Positions 33,068 to 43,804 of a stretch of DNA of 64,000 nt are shown piece after piece. Origin of the DNA: Terriglobia bacterium. Lineage in GTDB: Bacteria; Acidobacteriota; Terriglobia; Versatilivoradales; Versatilivoraceae. Under the pieces are notes generated by a model. It searched no databases. It had not been told where the DNA came from and saw only the letters and a list, made by a program, of their open reading frames with translations. The stretch lies in NCBI GenBank assembly GCA_951813285.1, contig OX638355.1, positions 680,501 through 744,500 on the forward strand, read 5' to 3'. Position 1 is the first letter of the stretch. The number at the start of each line of letters is the position of its first letter. The position numbers and the translations under genes are program-made.

Positions 33068-33087
33068 TTAAGCTTTTGCAAGCTTAA
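33068..33087. promoter_or_regulatory. Perfect inverted repeat at the TonB receptor start site
   Basis: TTAAGCTT-TTGC-AAGCTTAA is a perfect 8-bp palindrome with a 4-base centre. It overlaps the expected transcription start of the promoter at 33093-33121, so it could be an operator for a repressor, or a 5' hairpin in the mRNA leader. No known regulator site matches that I can name. Confidence 0.5.
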
Positions 33088-33092
33088 AATAA

Positions 33093-33121
33093 AGTTTAGA
33101 TAAGGCTAAATATTTTGTCAA
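33093..33121 (-). promoter_or_regulatory. Sigma70-type promoter for the TonB receptor
   Basis: Read on the minus strand: TTGACA at 33121-33116, a 17-base spacer, then TAAACT at 33098-33093. The -35 is consensus and the spacing ideal. Transcription would start near 33086, giving a leader of about 90 bases before the GTG at 32997. The region is markedly AT-rich compared with both neighbours. Confidence 0.65.
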
Positions 33122-33175
33122 CGCTTATGTGCGCGGGGATGGAGGAGGGGAGAGCCTGCGGGCGCTGACCAACGG

Positions 33176-34381
33176 TCAGCTCGTGAGCAGGGACAAGAGC
33201 CAGCCCAGGGCCCCGCCCCCGACCACGACCCAGGCCAGGTTGATTTTCCAGCGGAGACCGATCAGGGTGGCCGCCACGGCGATGAGCCAGGCCGGCCAGG
33301 CGGTGAGAGTGGCTTGTCCCAGCTTCACGGTGACGGCCGCCATCAGGGCCACGGCACTGACGTTGACGGCGTCCAGAAAGGCAGCCGTCCAGGGGGACTT
33401 CCGAAGGCGCGGAATCCAGGGATTTACCAGCGCGACAAAGAGGAAGGAGGGAGCGAAAATGGCGGTGGTCGCCACTGCCGCCCCACCGGCTCCGGCGATC
33501 ATATAGCCGATGAAGGTGGCGGTGGACAGAACGGGCCCGGGGGTGAACTGACCGATGGCAATGGCGTCCAGCAGCTGCCGCTGAGTCAGCCAGCCATATT
33601 CGTCGACCAGGCCGCCCTGCAGAAAAGCGACCAGCACGTAGCCGCTTCCGTAGAGCACGGCGCCGACCTTCAGGAAGAAGAGACCCAGCTTCCACAACGA
33701 CGCCGAGGCCACCCCTGCCCCGCCGGCTCCCGCCGCGGCCGCCAGCAGCGCTTGAGTTTTCGCGGCCAGCCATTGGCCCAGCCAGGTTCCCGCAACCACC
33801 GGAAGGATCTTCCCACGTCGAGAACGCACCGCCTGGGGAATCCGCAGCCAGAGCATTCCGGCAAGACCCCCCAGCAGCAGGGCGGCCACCTCGTTGAGCT
33901 GCAGCAGGGAGGCTGCCAGAACGGCGGCGCCAATGGCCCCCAACGACCAGGTCTTGCAGGCCTTGTTCCCCAGCCGCCAGACGGAAACGGCAATGATGGC
34001 CAGCACGGCCGGCTTGATCCCCAGCAGCCAGGGCGCAACCTGAGGGAGCTGCCCGAAGTGGACGTAGATCCAGGCCAGCCCCGCGGTCAAGCCCACGGCA
34101 GGCAGAATGAAGCAGATCCCCGCAACCGCCAGACCGCTCCAACCGGCTCTGACATACCCGAGATGGATGGCCATCTCGGTCGAGTTGGGGCCGGGGATCA
34201 GGTTGGTGGCGCCCAACAGGTCCAGGAAGCGCTCGCGCGTCAGCCAGCCTCGCCGCGCCACCACCTCCTCTTCCATCATGGCGATATGGGCCGCCGGGCC
34301 GCCGAAGCCCAGGACACCAAGCTTCAGAAATACCAGCGCCAGTTCCTTGAGGCGGCCGAGAGGCTGTTGGTTCGAGGTCAT
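33176..34381 (-). CDS. chrA: Chromate transporter (ChrA family)
   Basis: A membrane protein of about 401 residues of the two-halved CHR family. The first half has KLGVLGFGGPAAHIAMMEEE, RFLDLLGATNLIPGPNSTEM and a set of hydrophobic helices. The second half repeats the pattern as LKVGAVLYGSGYVLVAFLQG and LLDAIAIGQFTPGPVLSTAT. ChrA proteins expel chromate from the cytoplasm, though many homologues may carry other anions. Start: ATG at 34381, with a GTG two codons earlier also possible. It stands alone: the 3' side meets the TonB promoter region and the 5' side a long gene-free stretch. Confidence 0.92.
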   Translation of the reverse strand: MTSNQQPLGRLKELALVFLKLGVLGFGGPAAHIAMMEEEVVARRGWLTRERFLDLLGATNLIPGPNSTEMAIHLGYVRAGWSGLAVAGICFILPAVGLTAGLAWIYVHFGQLPQVAPWLLGIKPAVLAIIAVSVWRLGNKACKTWSLGAIGAAVLAASLLQLNEVAALLLGGLAGMLWLRIPQAVRSRRGKILPVVAGTWLGQWLAAKTQALLAAAAGAGGAGVASASLWKLGLFFLKVGAVLYGSGYVLVAFLQGGLVDEYGWLTQRQLLDAIAIGQFTPGPVLSTATFIGYMIAGAGGAAVATTAIFAPSFLFVALVNPWIPRLRKSPWTAAFLDAVNVSAVALMAAVTVKLGQATLTAWPAWLIAVAATLIGLRWKINLAWVVVGGGALGWLLSLLTS

Positions 34382-34523
34382 GGCCACGGGGGATGGGCCG
34401 GACAGAGGCCGGTGGGGATGCTACCACAGATCCGGCACCAGGAAGGGGGGAGGGAAAAAGAGCTATCCACGAAGGGACACTACGGAACAGGAGTAGCCAC
34501 ACGACAAGTCGGCTATTGGCCCC

Positions 34524-34851
34524 CCTCCGCATCAGCCTTCGCTTGTGGTTCGGCTTCTGCGACTCCCCCTCGGCGCACAAGACCTCGCCTGGCAACTGAC
34601 CTTGTGCGAACCCCGCAGCGGCGCACAAGATCTCGCCTGTGGCTCGCCTTGTACGAACCCCCCACCGCATCAGCCTTCGCCATTCGGCTCGGCTTCTGCG
34701 ACTCCCCCCCAAGGGGGGAGTGATACCCGTGTTATGAAGAGGGAACGAAGTCTATGCGGTAGACCGGGAACATGGTTTACATCCTGCCCAGGAATCGGGC
34801 AAGAGGCCTGGTGCAGGCCTCAAGTATCACTCCCCCCTTGAGGGGGAGTCG
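34524..34851. repeat. Cluster of palindromic GC-rich repeats in an 880-bp gene-free stretch
   Basis: The interval 34388-35267 has no supportable gene. It holds several related pieces. CGACTCCCCCCCAAGGGGGG through AGTGATA (34699-34725) is the inverse of the copy at 4929-4955. TATCACTCCCCCCTTGAGGG through GGAGTCG (34825-34851) is a direct copy. CCGCATCAGCCTTCGC occurs at about 34528 and 34666, each time followed by GGCTTCTGCGACTCCCCC. Short CGGCGCACAAGA(C/T)CTCGCCTG units recur at 34574 and 34618. This looks like a nesting site for a REP-like or miniature element family. Sequence from 34890 to 35267 shows no gene or clear signal. Confidence 0.6.
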
Positions 34852-35267
34852 GAGAGACAAGGGCACAGCCCGCAGTCGATCCGCTGGGGGGCAAGCGCGG
34901 CGCCCCGTGATTCACAAGAACAATCAACATCGATGTACAGGATTTTTCAGGAAACGGCTAGCCTGTAATCCTGGGTATCCCTACGCCCGCACCGGATCAT
35001 TGCCGGAGCCGGCTTCTCGTCCAGCAATCTCACCTCTTGTTAATCCTGTGCATCCTGTGCATCGATGTTAATTACAATAGATTTTCGACCTCCGCCTCCG
35101 GACCAGGGGACGGCTAAACCCCTTCCCGGCCGGCCAGCTTTCCAAGCGTGGGGACGCCTTTTGTATTGGGTGCGTGGATCGGACTCGACTATGATGCCGG
35201 CGGGGCCGGATGGATCCGGGGATTCGGAGCATCCGAGACAGAGACGGGAACCGACGAGGACAGGAAA

Positions 35268-35753
35268 ATGACGCTGGCCAATTGGAAAACTCAGTCTTAC
35301 AACGGGATTCAAAGCCTGCTTTTCAACAACCCCCATCGAGTTGTCGAGTTTAGCGTCGCTCAGGCCGACGGCAGCCGGCGCAACCGGGCGGACATTCCGG
35401 CCCCGGTAAGAAGGCTCTATGAGACCGAGGCGCCGGAGGAACGGACGTGCCTGCAGACGACCCAGTTCGTCCACCACATGATGATCCCTCCCGGGGGGCG
35501 CCACGTGGCCGAACTCCACATCCATCCGGACGCGGAAGAGATCCTGGTGGTGACCAGGGGGAGCGGCCAGGCTTGCATTGCCGGCCACAACTATCCGGTG
35601 GCAAGGGAGGACGTGCTCTACGTCCCTCCCGGGGCCGAACACGAATTTCGTAACACCAGTGAAGAGTTTTTGGGTATACTGTTCATCAATGTGCCGACGG
35701 GAGAAGGTTTGAAGAAGCTGCTGTCGGCCCAGGAGAAGACCAAGAGCCCTTGA
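35268..35753 (+). CDS. Cupin-domain protein
   Basis: A small protein of 161 residues. The ATG at 35268 is chosen because GAGGACAGGA precedes it and the reading upstream has no conserved look. Cupin motif 1 is present as GGRHVAELHIHPDAEEILVV (metal ligands H-x-H and E) and motif 2 as VPPGAEHEFRNTSEEFLGIL. The fold would be a single beta-barrel holding one metal ion. Such proteins act as isomerases, dioxygenases or small-molecule sensors; nothing here decides which. It stands alone between two gene-free stretches. Confidence 0.82.
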   Translation: MTLANWKTQSYNGIQSLLFNNPHRVVEFSVAQADGSRRNRADIPAPVRRLYETEAPEERTCLQTTQFVHHMMIPPGGRHVAELHIHPDAEEILVVTRGSGQACIAGHNYPVAREDVLYVPPGAEHEFRNTSEEFLGILFINVPTGEGLKKLLSAQEKTKSP

Positions 35754-36067
35754 TCCCCTCGCACCGCCGGCTCAAAATCGGACCGGGGCGGTGCATCGCC
35801 GAAGTGATGTGGCGATCGACCCGGTTTTGCTGTAATTCGGTTTTCCCACCGACGAAGAGCATGAGTTTTTAGAGAGACCCTCCCGGACAGGATCCTCAGC
35901 GCTTCCCCATCAGGCAGCCGTTCCTCCCATCAGGATTCATCCTGAGACGATGCAACTTTCCGCACGGGAAAGACATCTGGTTAGGAGGCACGTCGCTGTC
36001 TCCGGTTGAGACGGGACAAGCGCTGGCGCCTGCCGGCATGATTTGATCGATTGAAGGAGAGTATTGA
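35754..36067. other. Gene-free stretch
   Basis: About 310 bases between the cupin and the zinc-ribbon gene. I see no open reading frame with a ribosome binding site. GAAGGAGA at about 36054-36061 is the site for the next gene. No clear promoter hexamers or hairpin with a T-run are visible. Confidence 0.5.
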
Positions 36068-36253
36068 ATGTTTGTGACTTGCCCCAAATGCAACCGGGGA
36101 CTTACCGTCAAGGAACTGGTGACCGATTCTCACCAGTGCAGAACGGAGAAGCCCTCCTACCAGGCCACGCGGTCGAGCAGGACTCCCCGCAACCCCAAGT
36201 ACATCAAGGACAACTTCGATTCCTTGGTTGCTGCTGCCCTGAAGAACTCCTAA
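36068..36253 (+). CDS. Small zinc-ribbon protein, 61 aa
   Basis: A 61-residue protein with a strong ribosome binding site (GAAGGAGA) before its ATG. MFVTCPKCNRGLTVKEL and SHQC give C5-x2-C8 and a later C24 with an adjacent histidine, consistent with a half zinc ribbon that may need a partner. The rest is basic (RSSRTPRNPKYIKDN), so nucleic-acid or protein contact is plausible. I do not recognise a named family. It is convergent with the symporter gene at 36300. Confidence 0.65.
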   Translation: MFVTCPKCNRGLTVKELVTDSHQCRTEKPSYQATRSSRTPRNPKYIKDNFDSLVAAALKNS

Positions 36254-36299
36254 AGGTTCTCCTCCCCCTAACCCCGGCGGCCATCGGCTCGCCCTGAAC

Positions 36300-38149
<1,850 letters not shown>

Positions 38150-38153
<4 letters not shown>

Positions 38154-38503
38154 GGCTGCTCCTCCCGACCGCCTTGCCTGAGGCCTTGCATCTCGGCGTG
38201 GTGCCTGTCGTCAAGCCGGTTTAGCAGCAGCGAATAGATCAGTATCAGGATCACGAAGACGATGATGGACCCCTGCTGGGCAAACCAGAACCCCAGGGGA
38301 TAGCCCCCCAGGCTGTAGGCGTTGAGAGAATCGGCGAAGAGAACCCCGCAACCCAGGCCGGCGACCGCCCAAGCCACCAGCAGCACCATCATGATCTTCA
38401 GGTTGGAGCGCCAGTAACGCTTCCTCGATTCCTGAAGAGCCGAGGTCAAGGCCTCGGCCCGGGTCGGACCAGGTGTGCTCTCCGGCGGTATCTGGTGAGA
38501 CAT
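38150..38503 (-). CDS. DUF4212 small partner subunit of the SSS symporter
   Basis: A protein of about 117 residues with two membrane helices (KIMMVLLVAWAVAGLGCGVL and IIVFVILILIYSLLLNRL) and the conserved LGGYPLGFWFAQQG between them. This is the DUF4212 (TIGR03647-type) protein, found directly before VC_2705-like symporters in many genomes. The ATG at 38503 has CGGAGGAAAG upstream; an ATG 15 codons earlier lacks a site. Translational coupling to the symporter (ATGA overlap) supports a complex. Confidence 0.88.
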
Positions 38504-38751
38504 GGCTTTCCTCCGGTTGAGCTGAAGTCTCGACACAAAGGCGCCCATGTTACCAGCAACCTGGGGCGAGGTAAACGGAGAGGGACATGCGGATGGAAAC
38601 CAATGGCTCGCGCCAGTGGGGACATGTGGACGACACCTTGGCGGCTTGCCCGAACCCTTGGCTGGATTCTCAGGGGAATATCATCTGAATCTGCATTCCC
38701 CCGGCAGTGTCGTGGTATATGGGAGAGCAGCGAAGCTGCGTTTGGCCCAGG

Positions 38752-38823
38752 CTAGTTGACGAAGCGCTTCAGGTCGGCCCGGGATTCATACTTCGCGATG
38801 AAGATCTTTGCTTTTGAAGCCAT
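38752..38823 (-). CDS. Possible 23-aa fragment of a DUF6150-like protein
   Basis: A 23-codon frame beginning MASKAKIFIAKYESRADLKR, preceded by AGAAGGCAGG. The pattern (A)KIF(x)AxYxSxADLK resembles the repeated units in DUF6150 proteins, which normally have several such units. This may be a truncated remnant or a real microprotein. It follows the 38837-39196 gene by 13 bases on the same strand. Confidence 0.35.
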   Translation of the reverse strand: MASKAKIFIAKYESRADLKRFVN

Positions 38824-38836
38824 CCTGCCTTCTATT

Positions 38837-39196
38837 TCATATTTGCCCGGCGGTTCGCTGAGATGTTGCTGCTTCGAGGGCGGCCACCGCGTTGCGAATA
38901 TCCTGCTCGAGCTGGCGGGTGAGGCGTGCCCTCTTCACGCTGAGCACCACTGAAAGATGCCCCCGAGTGATACCTACGTAGGCAGCGATCGCTTTTCGCG
39001 GGAGCCCACTCTTTTCAATCAGCTGGTTGACTGCTGCCACCCGCTCATCGTTGTCCCTCCAGTCGACCCGCTCTCGAAGACTGTACTGCCGATACTCCCT
39101 TTGCTTCTCTGCCAACCGGCGTTCCAACTCCCGGATCTCGGCGAGCAGTTCCTTTGCCTTCTCCAACCGTTCTGGACGGGGCAGCATCTGCACCAT
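38837..39196 (-). CDS. Hypothetical protein with HTH-like and coiled-coil segments
   Basis: A 119-residue protein. Residues 8-40 form a charged helix (LEKAKELLAEIRELERRLAE) likely to be coiled coil. VNQLIEKSGLPRKAIAAYVG then ITRGHLSVVLSVKRARLT resembles a helix-turn-helix of the XRE/lambda-repressor type, so DNA binding is plausible. No toxin gene partner with a known family sits beside it. Lower GC than the neighbouring metabolic genes suggests accessory origin. Confidence 0.5.
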   Translation of the reverse strand: MVQMLPRPERLEKAKELLAEIRELERRLAEKQREYRQYSLRERVDWRDNDERVAAVNQLIEKSGLPRKAIAAYVGITRGHLSVVLSVKRARLTRQLEQDIRNAVAALEAATSQRTAGQI

Positions 39197-39631
39197 GGCT
39201 TTTTCTCTTGCTCCAGTCGCAGCACTTTCTCGTTCTCTGGCCTACCCTGAATGTAGAAACTGCTACAAGACCGATTCCTTTCTTAGAGATTGACTGATTT
39301 GAACTTCTATCAAGAGTAGCGGGGAAAAACACTCCAAAAAAGACATATGCCCTTTAAATACACCAATATACACGAAATATTCACTCTATGTTTACACTGA
39401 AGTGGTAGAGTGTCTCTGCCCCATAATTGACACAAAGGAAAAGAGACCTGGGATGACATTCACGACCCGGGAACTACGAGAAGACATCGAGGTCCAATTC
39501 GCCGCCATCGTCGGCGTCCTGAATGTGATGCGGGAGTAATGCCGTCTGATCCGGCGCGGGAGGGGCGAACAGAAGGTGCTGCGGAACCTGCCTGTGTCCG
39601 GAGTCATAGACGCCAGCGAAGGAGGAACACC
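39197..39631. other. AT-rich gap, possible 28-codon frame
   Basis: The stretch 39300-39420 is AT-rich and gene-free. TTGACA occurs at 39427-39432 without a matching -10 at the right distance. An ATG at 39453 opens a 28-codon frame (MTFTTRELREDIEVQFAAIV...) that ends at 39539, with AAAGGAAAAGAG upstream. It could be a small peptide gene before the membrane protein at 39632, but I cannot support it further. Confidence 0.3.
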
Positions 39632-40108
39632 ATGGAAATCCTACTCGAACTAGACCCTGAGCAGGTCGCCTCCGACGTTCTTTCCGGGGTCTTGATGGGG
39701 GTCGGCATTTCCGTGATCTTAGGGCTCTATCAGATGGGGAGAGCCTGCTTCAGGAGGCGAAGTCAAAAACGCTACTTCAGCGAGATAGTCTCGGATGGCA
39801 TCAATAGGGTTCGCAAGACGGCAAACCCTCAATGGAAGTTGTTTTACTACAATTTGATGTTGAGGGAATTGGAGCAATTGCTCGGACCCGGAGCCTCGTC
39901 ACGAATCAAGGTTTCACAAAAACAACTCCTGAGAACTGCGCTACCGTATAACATCGACGGAAGCGTCCTGTTCTTGACCCAGCCCCCGGACAACCCCAGC
40001 GAGTTTTTCCACCAGGCCGTTGAGCAATTTGAAGGCATCAAGTGGCTCACCCTTAGAGCCACCAAGGAGTTGTCCCAACCCTTTTTCTGGCTCGAGCACG
40101 GCCAATAA
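39632..40108 (+). CDS. Hypothetical single-pass membrane protein
   Basis: A protein of 158 residues. The ATG at 39632 has AAGGAGGA upstream, so it is preferred over an ATG 31 codons earlier. One membrane helix (VASDVLSGVLMGVGISVILG, residues 11-30) is followed by a basic cytoplasmic stretch (RACFRRRSQKR) and a soluble domain with no motif I recognise. The soluble part ends LRATKELSQPFFWLEHGQ. Moderate GC and isolated position suggest an accessory gene. Confidence 0.55.
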   Translation: MEILLELDPEQVASDVLSGVLMGVGISVILGLYQMGRACFRRRSQKRYFSEIVSDGINRVRKTANPQWKLFYYNLMLRELEQLLGPGASSRIKVSQKQLLRTALPYNIDGSVLFLTQPPDNPSEFFHQAVEQFEGIKWLTLRATKELSQPFFWLEHGQ

Positions 40109-40448
40109 ACCCCGTCTCTCGCCAGCCTCTCCAGACATTTCCCGGGGTCACGCCGATGCCGTCGCATCGGTGACACGACCAAAATATTTAAGTCGTTTAT
40201 AATTAGTGGTTTACAAGGGATCTATTATAGCCGCGCAGGCGGCGAATTAGTCGCAACCTTGCGGCAGACCGGAAGCGACTCAAGAGAGGCAGCCACCCAA
40301 TTACGCCTTGCGTTGAGGCGGGGTTGACGGCAGTATGGGGGCTCTCACATACGGCTGTTGGCTGGAAATTTTCCGGCCCGGAGAACCGGGAAGGCGCGAA
40401 TGCCGCCTGGAGTCCAAACTTGTTCGAATCAAAGGAGCTGAACCGACC
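40109..40448. other. Gene-free gap with hairpin and AT-rich block
   Basis: A hairpin CCGATGC-CGTC-GCATCGG at 40153-40170, with partly matching GTCA/TGAC outside, lies 45 bases past the upstream stop and may end transcription, although no T-run follows. TATAAT at 40198-40203 in an AT-rich block could be a -10 for the gene at 40449, but the -35 is poor. The remainder (40240-40430) shows no gene. Confidence 0.35.
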
Positions 40449-42173
40449 ATGAAACGTCGAACTTTCTTGAGGACCGTAGGAGCCGCGGCTCCCGGGGCAT
40501 TGGCTGCACCTCTCGTCTCTGCATCGGCTGCCGGCCCGTCACCCTCCAGCGACTCCCGGGGATCCGGGGATCCGCGGGTCTTCTTTTTCGACGACGGGCG
40601 CCACGCCGCAGACCTGTACTGCTTCGAACCCCCGGTGACCCCTTCCGATCACGCCTTCATCGTAGACCAGCTCGCCAGCAGCGGTGTGGACGCCTTTGTC
40701 TATTTCGCCGGCGTCGAAGGGGGCACCATGCTCTATGACAGCAAGGTGGCTCAGATGTGGGGAGCGGAGGTCAAGCAATGGACCCACTATGTCTGGTATC
40801 GGGCGGGACGGATACTGAAGCAGCTCGTCGAGGACGGCCACGATCCCCTCAAGATCATGGTGGACCGCTGCCACCAGCAGGGCATTCTGATGATCGCCAG
40901 CACCTGGGTGAGCCTGCAGGGAGGGACCCGCGAAAAAAACGAAGGCCTGGGCCGATGGTCGGCCTTCGCCATGGACAACCCGCAGTACCATGTGGGAGAT
41001 GATCCCGACCCCCGTGCCAGGGATATCAACAAGACGCGCTTCAATTTCATGCACGAGGCGGTGCGGGAGGAACGGTTTCCGGTTTTCGAGGAGCTGCTCT
41101 CCCGCTATGAGACCGACGGCATCGAGCTGAATCTGACCTCGGCTACACCCTTCTGCCGCTTCGATCAGGCCGGGGAGATGGCGCCGGTGATGACCCAATG
41201 GATCCGGGAACTGCGCAAGGTGGCCGACAAGGCCCAGCAGGCGCAGGGGCGGCGAAAGCGCATCTACGCCCGCGTCCCTGCCCACCCGGACGCCTGGAAG
41301 CTGGTCGGCTACGAGGTCCCCACCTGGATTTCGGAGAATCTGGTCGACGGTCTCTTCTGCGAGGGCAGCTACACCGAGAACGAGGGAATCGTGCAGGACG
41401 TGGATTGCACCCGGGTGGTGAAGCTCACCCGGGGAACCGGAACCCGTGCCTACTTTTCCATGCACAACGGGCTCGGCCGGCAGTTCGCCCGATACGCCAC
41501 CCCCGAAATGATCTGGGCCGGCGCCGCCACCGCCTACGATCAGGGGGTGGACGGCGTCGCCATGGCCGACCACCTCTGGACCCCCCAGGGATGGCCCTGG
41601 ACGGCCCAGGAATACGACACCCTGCGCCTGTTGCCCCACCCGGAACTGCTGGCCACTGCCGACAAGCTCTACATGGTTCGGACCCGCAAGGAACAGGATA
41701 CCTCCATGGACTGGTTGCCCGACAGGTCGAAGGGTCTGCCCCAGGAGCTTGCCGAGGGGGCCTCGACCGAGGTCTCCTTCCCCATGGCGGACGATATCGA
41801 GCACTGGCGAAAGCTGGGACGGGTTCGCTCGGTGGTCCTGAGGGTGCGCTTCGGAGGGATCGTCCCGGACATCGATCGGGTCCGGGTAGAGTTCAACGGC
41901 GAGGTGCTCCCCGATTCCATCCTGCAGAAGGTGGACATGACCTATCGGCTGGTGGGCCAGGATTCCATCTCCCATTCCATCGGACCCTACGGATACGGCT
42001 ACGACTACCATCTGGGTCCGGAGTTCACACCCAAGAAGGGGCGCAACAGGCTGAAGGTCACCGTCCTGAAGAGGGACCGCGACATCCAGGGGAACCTTTC
42101 CCTGGTCCGTGTCGACTGCAGAGTGGCCTATCGACGCCACCGCCACTTCGAAGAGCGGCCTATCGAGTATTGA
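40449..42173 (+). CDS. Tat-exported TIM-barrel protein, glycoside-hydrolase-like
   Basis: A protein of 574 residues. The ATG has AAAGGAG upstream, and the N-terminus MKRRTFLRTVGAAAPGALAA is a Tat signal. The centre looks like a TIM barrel of the GHL10/family-10-like type: SSGVDAFVYFAG, CHQQGILMIAST, DGIELNLTS, KRIYARVPAHPDAWKL and DGVAMADHLW are strand ends in order. No catalytic acid pair can be assigned with certainty; the glutamate in TDGIELNLTS and the aspartate in DGVAMADHL are candidates. The last 130 residues are beta-rich, perhaps a carbohydrate-binding domain. Its neighbours (sugar kinase, esterase, DUF1501) suggest glycan use. Confidence 0.7.
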   Translation: MKRRTFLRTVGAAAPGALAAPLVSASAAGPSPSSDSRGSGDPRVFFFDDGRHAADLYCFEPPVTPSDHAFIVDQLASSGVDAFVYFAGVEGGTMLYDSKVAQMWGAEVKQWTHYVWYRAGRILKQLVEDGHDPLKIMVDRCHQQGILMIASTWVSLQGGTREKNEGLGRWSAFAMDNPQYHVGDDPDPRARDINKTRFNFMHEAVREERFPVFEELLSRYETDGIELNLTSATPFCRFDQAGEMAPVMTQWIRELRKVADKAQQAQGRRKRIYARVPAHPDAWKLVGYEVPTWISENLVDGLFCEGSYTENEGIVQDVDCTRVVKLTRGTGTRAYFSMHNGLGRQFARYATPEMIWAGAATAYDQGVDGVAMADHLWTPQGWPWTAQEYDTLRLLPHPELLATADKLYMVRTRKEQDTSMDWLPDRSKGLPQELAEGASTEVSFPMADDIEHWRKLGRVRSVVLRVRFGGIVPDIDRVRVEFNGEVLPDSILQKVDMTYRLVGQDSISHSIGPYGYGYDYHLGPEFTPKKGRNRLKVTVLKRDRDIQGNLSLVRVDCRVAYRRHRHFEERPIEY

Positions 42174-42205
42174 GGTCCGGTGAAATTTGCGGCCTGGGGC
42201 CGGCG

Positions 42206-43720
42206 TCAGCCGGCAAGCCTATGGTAGACCGGTTGGAGTTGCTGCTGGATCTCCCGGTAGCGCTGAAAGTGCGCGGTGTAGCCTCGGGCTCGCTCGGGGT
42301 CGGGTGAAACGATCTCCAGCTCCTGCCTGGACCCTGCCAGCGCCTGGGAGACATCAGAGAAGAGGCCGATTCCCACCAGCCCCAGCAGCGCCGCGCCATA
42401 GGCGGAATCGGTCACCCGAGATACCTGCAGGGGCTTCCCCAGCACGTCGCAGACGATTCGGGTCCACAGCTTGCCCGCCGTACCGCCGCCCACCACCGTG
42501 ATGGTCCCCCGCGGGCCCCCCAGGTCATCCAGCACCCCCAGCGCATCCCGCAGGGAGAAGGCCGTGCCCTCGTAGGCGGCGCGCACGAAGTGCTCGGGAT
42601 GGTGGCCGAAGGTGGCTCCGGTAAAGCTGGCCCGCAACCGGCCGTCCCAGTAGGGACAGCGCTCGCCCGAAAGGTAGGGGTGGAAGAACAGCCCCTCGGC
42701 CCCCTGCGGAACGGTTTCCACGGCCGCATCCCACTCCTGGAAGGTTCCCGGCCGGCCGGCGCCGACGCTCCGAAACACCCATTGTAGGGCTGAAGTGCAG
42801 GAGTTGGTGCCGGCTTGAGAGTACCAGAGCGGGGCCACCGGATGCGGGTAGGTGATGAGTCCGGGATGAGGGTGGGGCTCTTCCAGGACCAGGTGGATCC
42901 CTCCCGCCGTGGCCAGCCGCAGCAGGCAGTCACCGGGCCGGACCACGCCGGCCCCGTAGGTCTCAGCCGCACTGTCCAGGGTCCCGTTGACCACCGGCAC
43001 CCCGGCAGGAATTCCCAGGTCCTCGGCTGCAGCCGCCGCCAGCGAACCGACCTGCGCCGTGGAGGGGCGCACCCGGGGCAGCACCTCGGCCGTCAGTCCC
43101 AGCGGCTCCAGCAAAGGCCCGGACCAACCTCCGGCATGGGCGTCAAAGAGCAGGGAGGAAAGGGCGGTGGCGGGATCGGTCGTCCACCGGCCTGTGAGCC
43201 ATTTCGACAGGTAATCCTTGGAAAGAGCCACCCGGCGGACCCTGGACCACACCTCCGGTTCCTGCCGCCGCACCCACAGGAGCTGGGGCAGCGTCCAGGT
43301 GGGGGAAACGCTGTTGTGGGACACCCTGAAGATCTCCTCGCCCCGTTGAGACTTCAGCTCCTCCACCTCGCTCAGGGAGCGCTGGTCATACCACAGGATG
43401 GCGTTTCTCAGGGGATTGCCGCCGGCATCCAGCAGAACCGGAATGTGGGCGGCGCTGGAAAGGGAAATCCCTCCGACCCGATCGGGCGGAACCGGGCTTT
43501 CCGAGAGAAGCCGGCGGGTGGCCCCGGTGACTGCAGGCACCCAGTGTTGGGGGTCCTGCTCGGCCCAGCCGGCCCGCGGGGTGAGGGTGGGATAGCCTGC
43601 GCTGCGCGCGCCCAGGCGCCGGCCTGAAGCATCCACCGCGCACACTTTGCAGGAGGAGGTGCCCAGATCGATCCCCAGAAGGAAGGGAGGGCGACCGGGC
43701 TGGATGGTGTCGGACGTCAT
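42206..43720 (-). CDS. FGGY-family carbohydrate kinase (xylulokinase-like)
   Basis: A 504-residue sugar kinase. The ATP phosphate loop LLGIDLGTSSCKVCAVDASG is at the N-terminus, with GWAEQDPQHW as in xylulokinases. AILWYDQRS carries the catalytic aspartate region, VVNGTLDSAAETYGAG follows, and the C-terminal TITVVGGGTAGKLWTRIVCD is the adenosine motif. It should phosphorylate a pentulose or related polyol; the exact sugar is not decided. It starts with ATG and lies downstream of the esterase on the same strand, so it may be the last gene of the 49.6-42.2 kb operon. The kinase converges with the TIM-barrel gene (32-base gap). Confidence 0.88.
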   Translation of the reverse strand: MTSDTIQPGRPPFLLGIDLGTSSCKVCAVDASGRRLGARSAGYPTLTPRAGWAEQDPQHWVPAVTGATRRLLSESPVPPDRVGGISLSSAAHIPVLLDAGGNPLRNAILWYDQRSLSEVEELKSQRGEEIFRVSHNSVSPTWTLPQLLWVRRQEPEVWSRVRRVALSKDYLSKWLTGRWTTDPATALSSLLFDAHAGGWSGPLLEPLGLTAEVLPRVRPSTAQVGSLAAAAAEDLGIPAGVPVVNGTLDSAAETYGAGVVRPGDCLLRLATAGGIHLVLEEPHPHPGLITYPHPVAPLWYSQAGTNSCTSALQWVFRSVGAGRPGTFQEWDAAVETVPQGAEGLFFHPYLSGERCPYWDGRLRASFTGATFGHHPEHFVRAAYEGTAFSLRDALGVLDDLGGPRGTITVVGGGTAGKLWTRIVCDVLGKPLQVSRVTDSAYGAALLGLVGIGLFSDVSQALAGSRQELEIVSPDPERARGYTAHFQRYREIQQQLQPVYHRLAG

Positions 43721-43804
43721 CGATCCTCGGTTTTCAGCCCGGAAACCGGCACACGACCGGAGACAGCGCGGTTGGCGGTCGGCTCCGGGGCAGGCCGATC
43801 CGGC

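Noticed and set aside
40147-40174. Rho-independent terminator after the 39632-40108 gene
   Set aside because: The hairpin is good but there is no T-run, so it is noted only in the gap entry.
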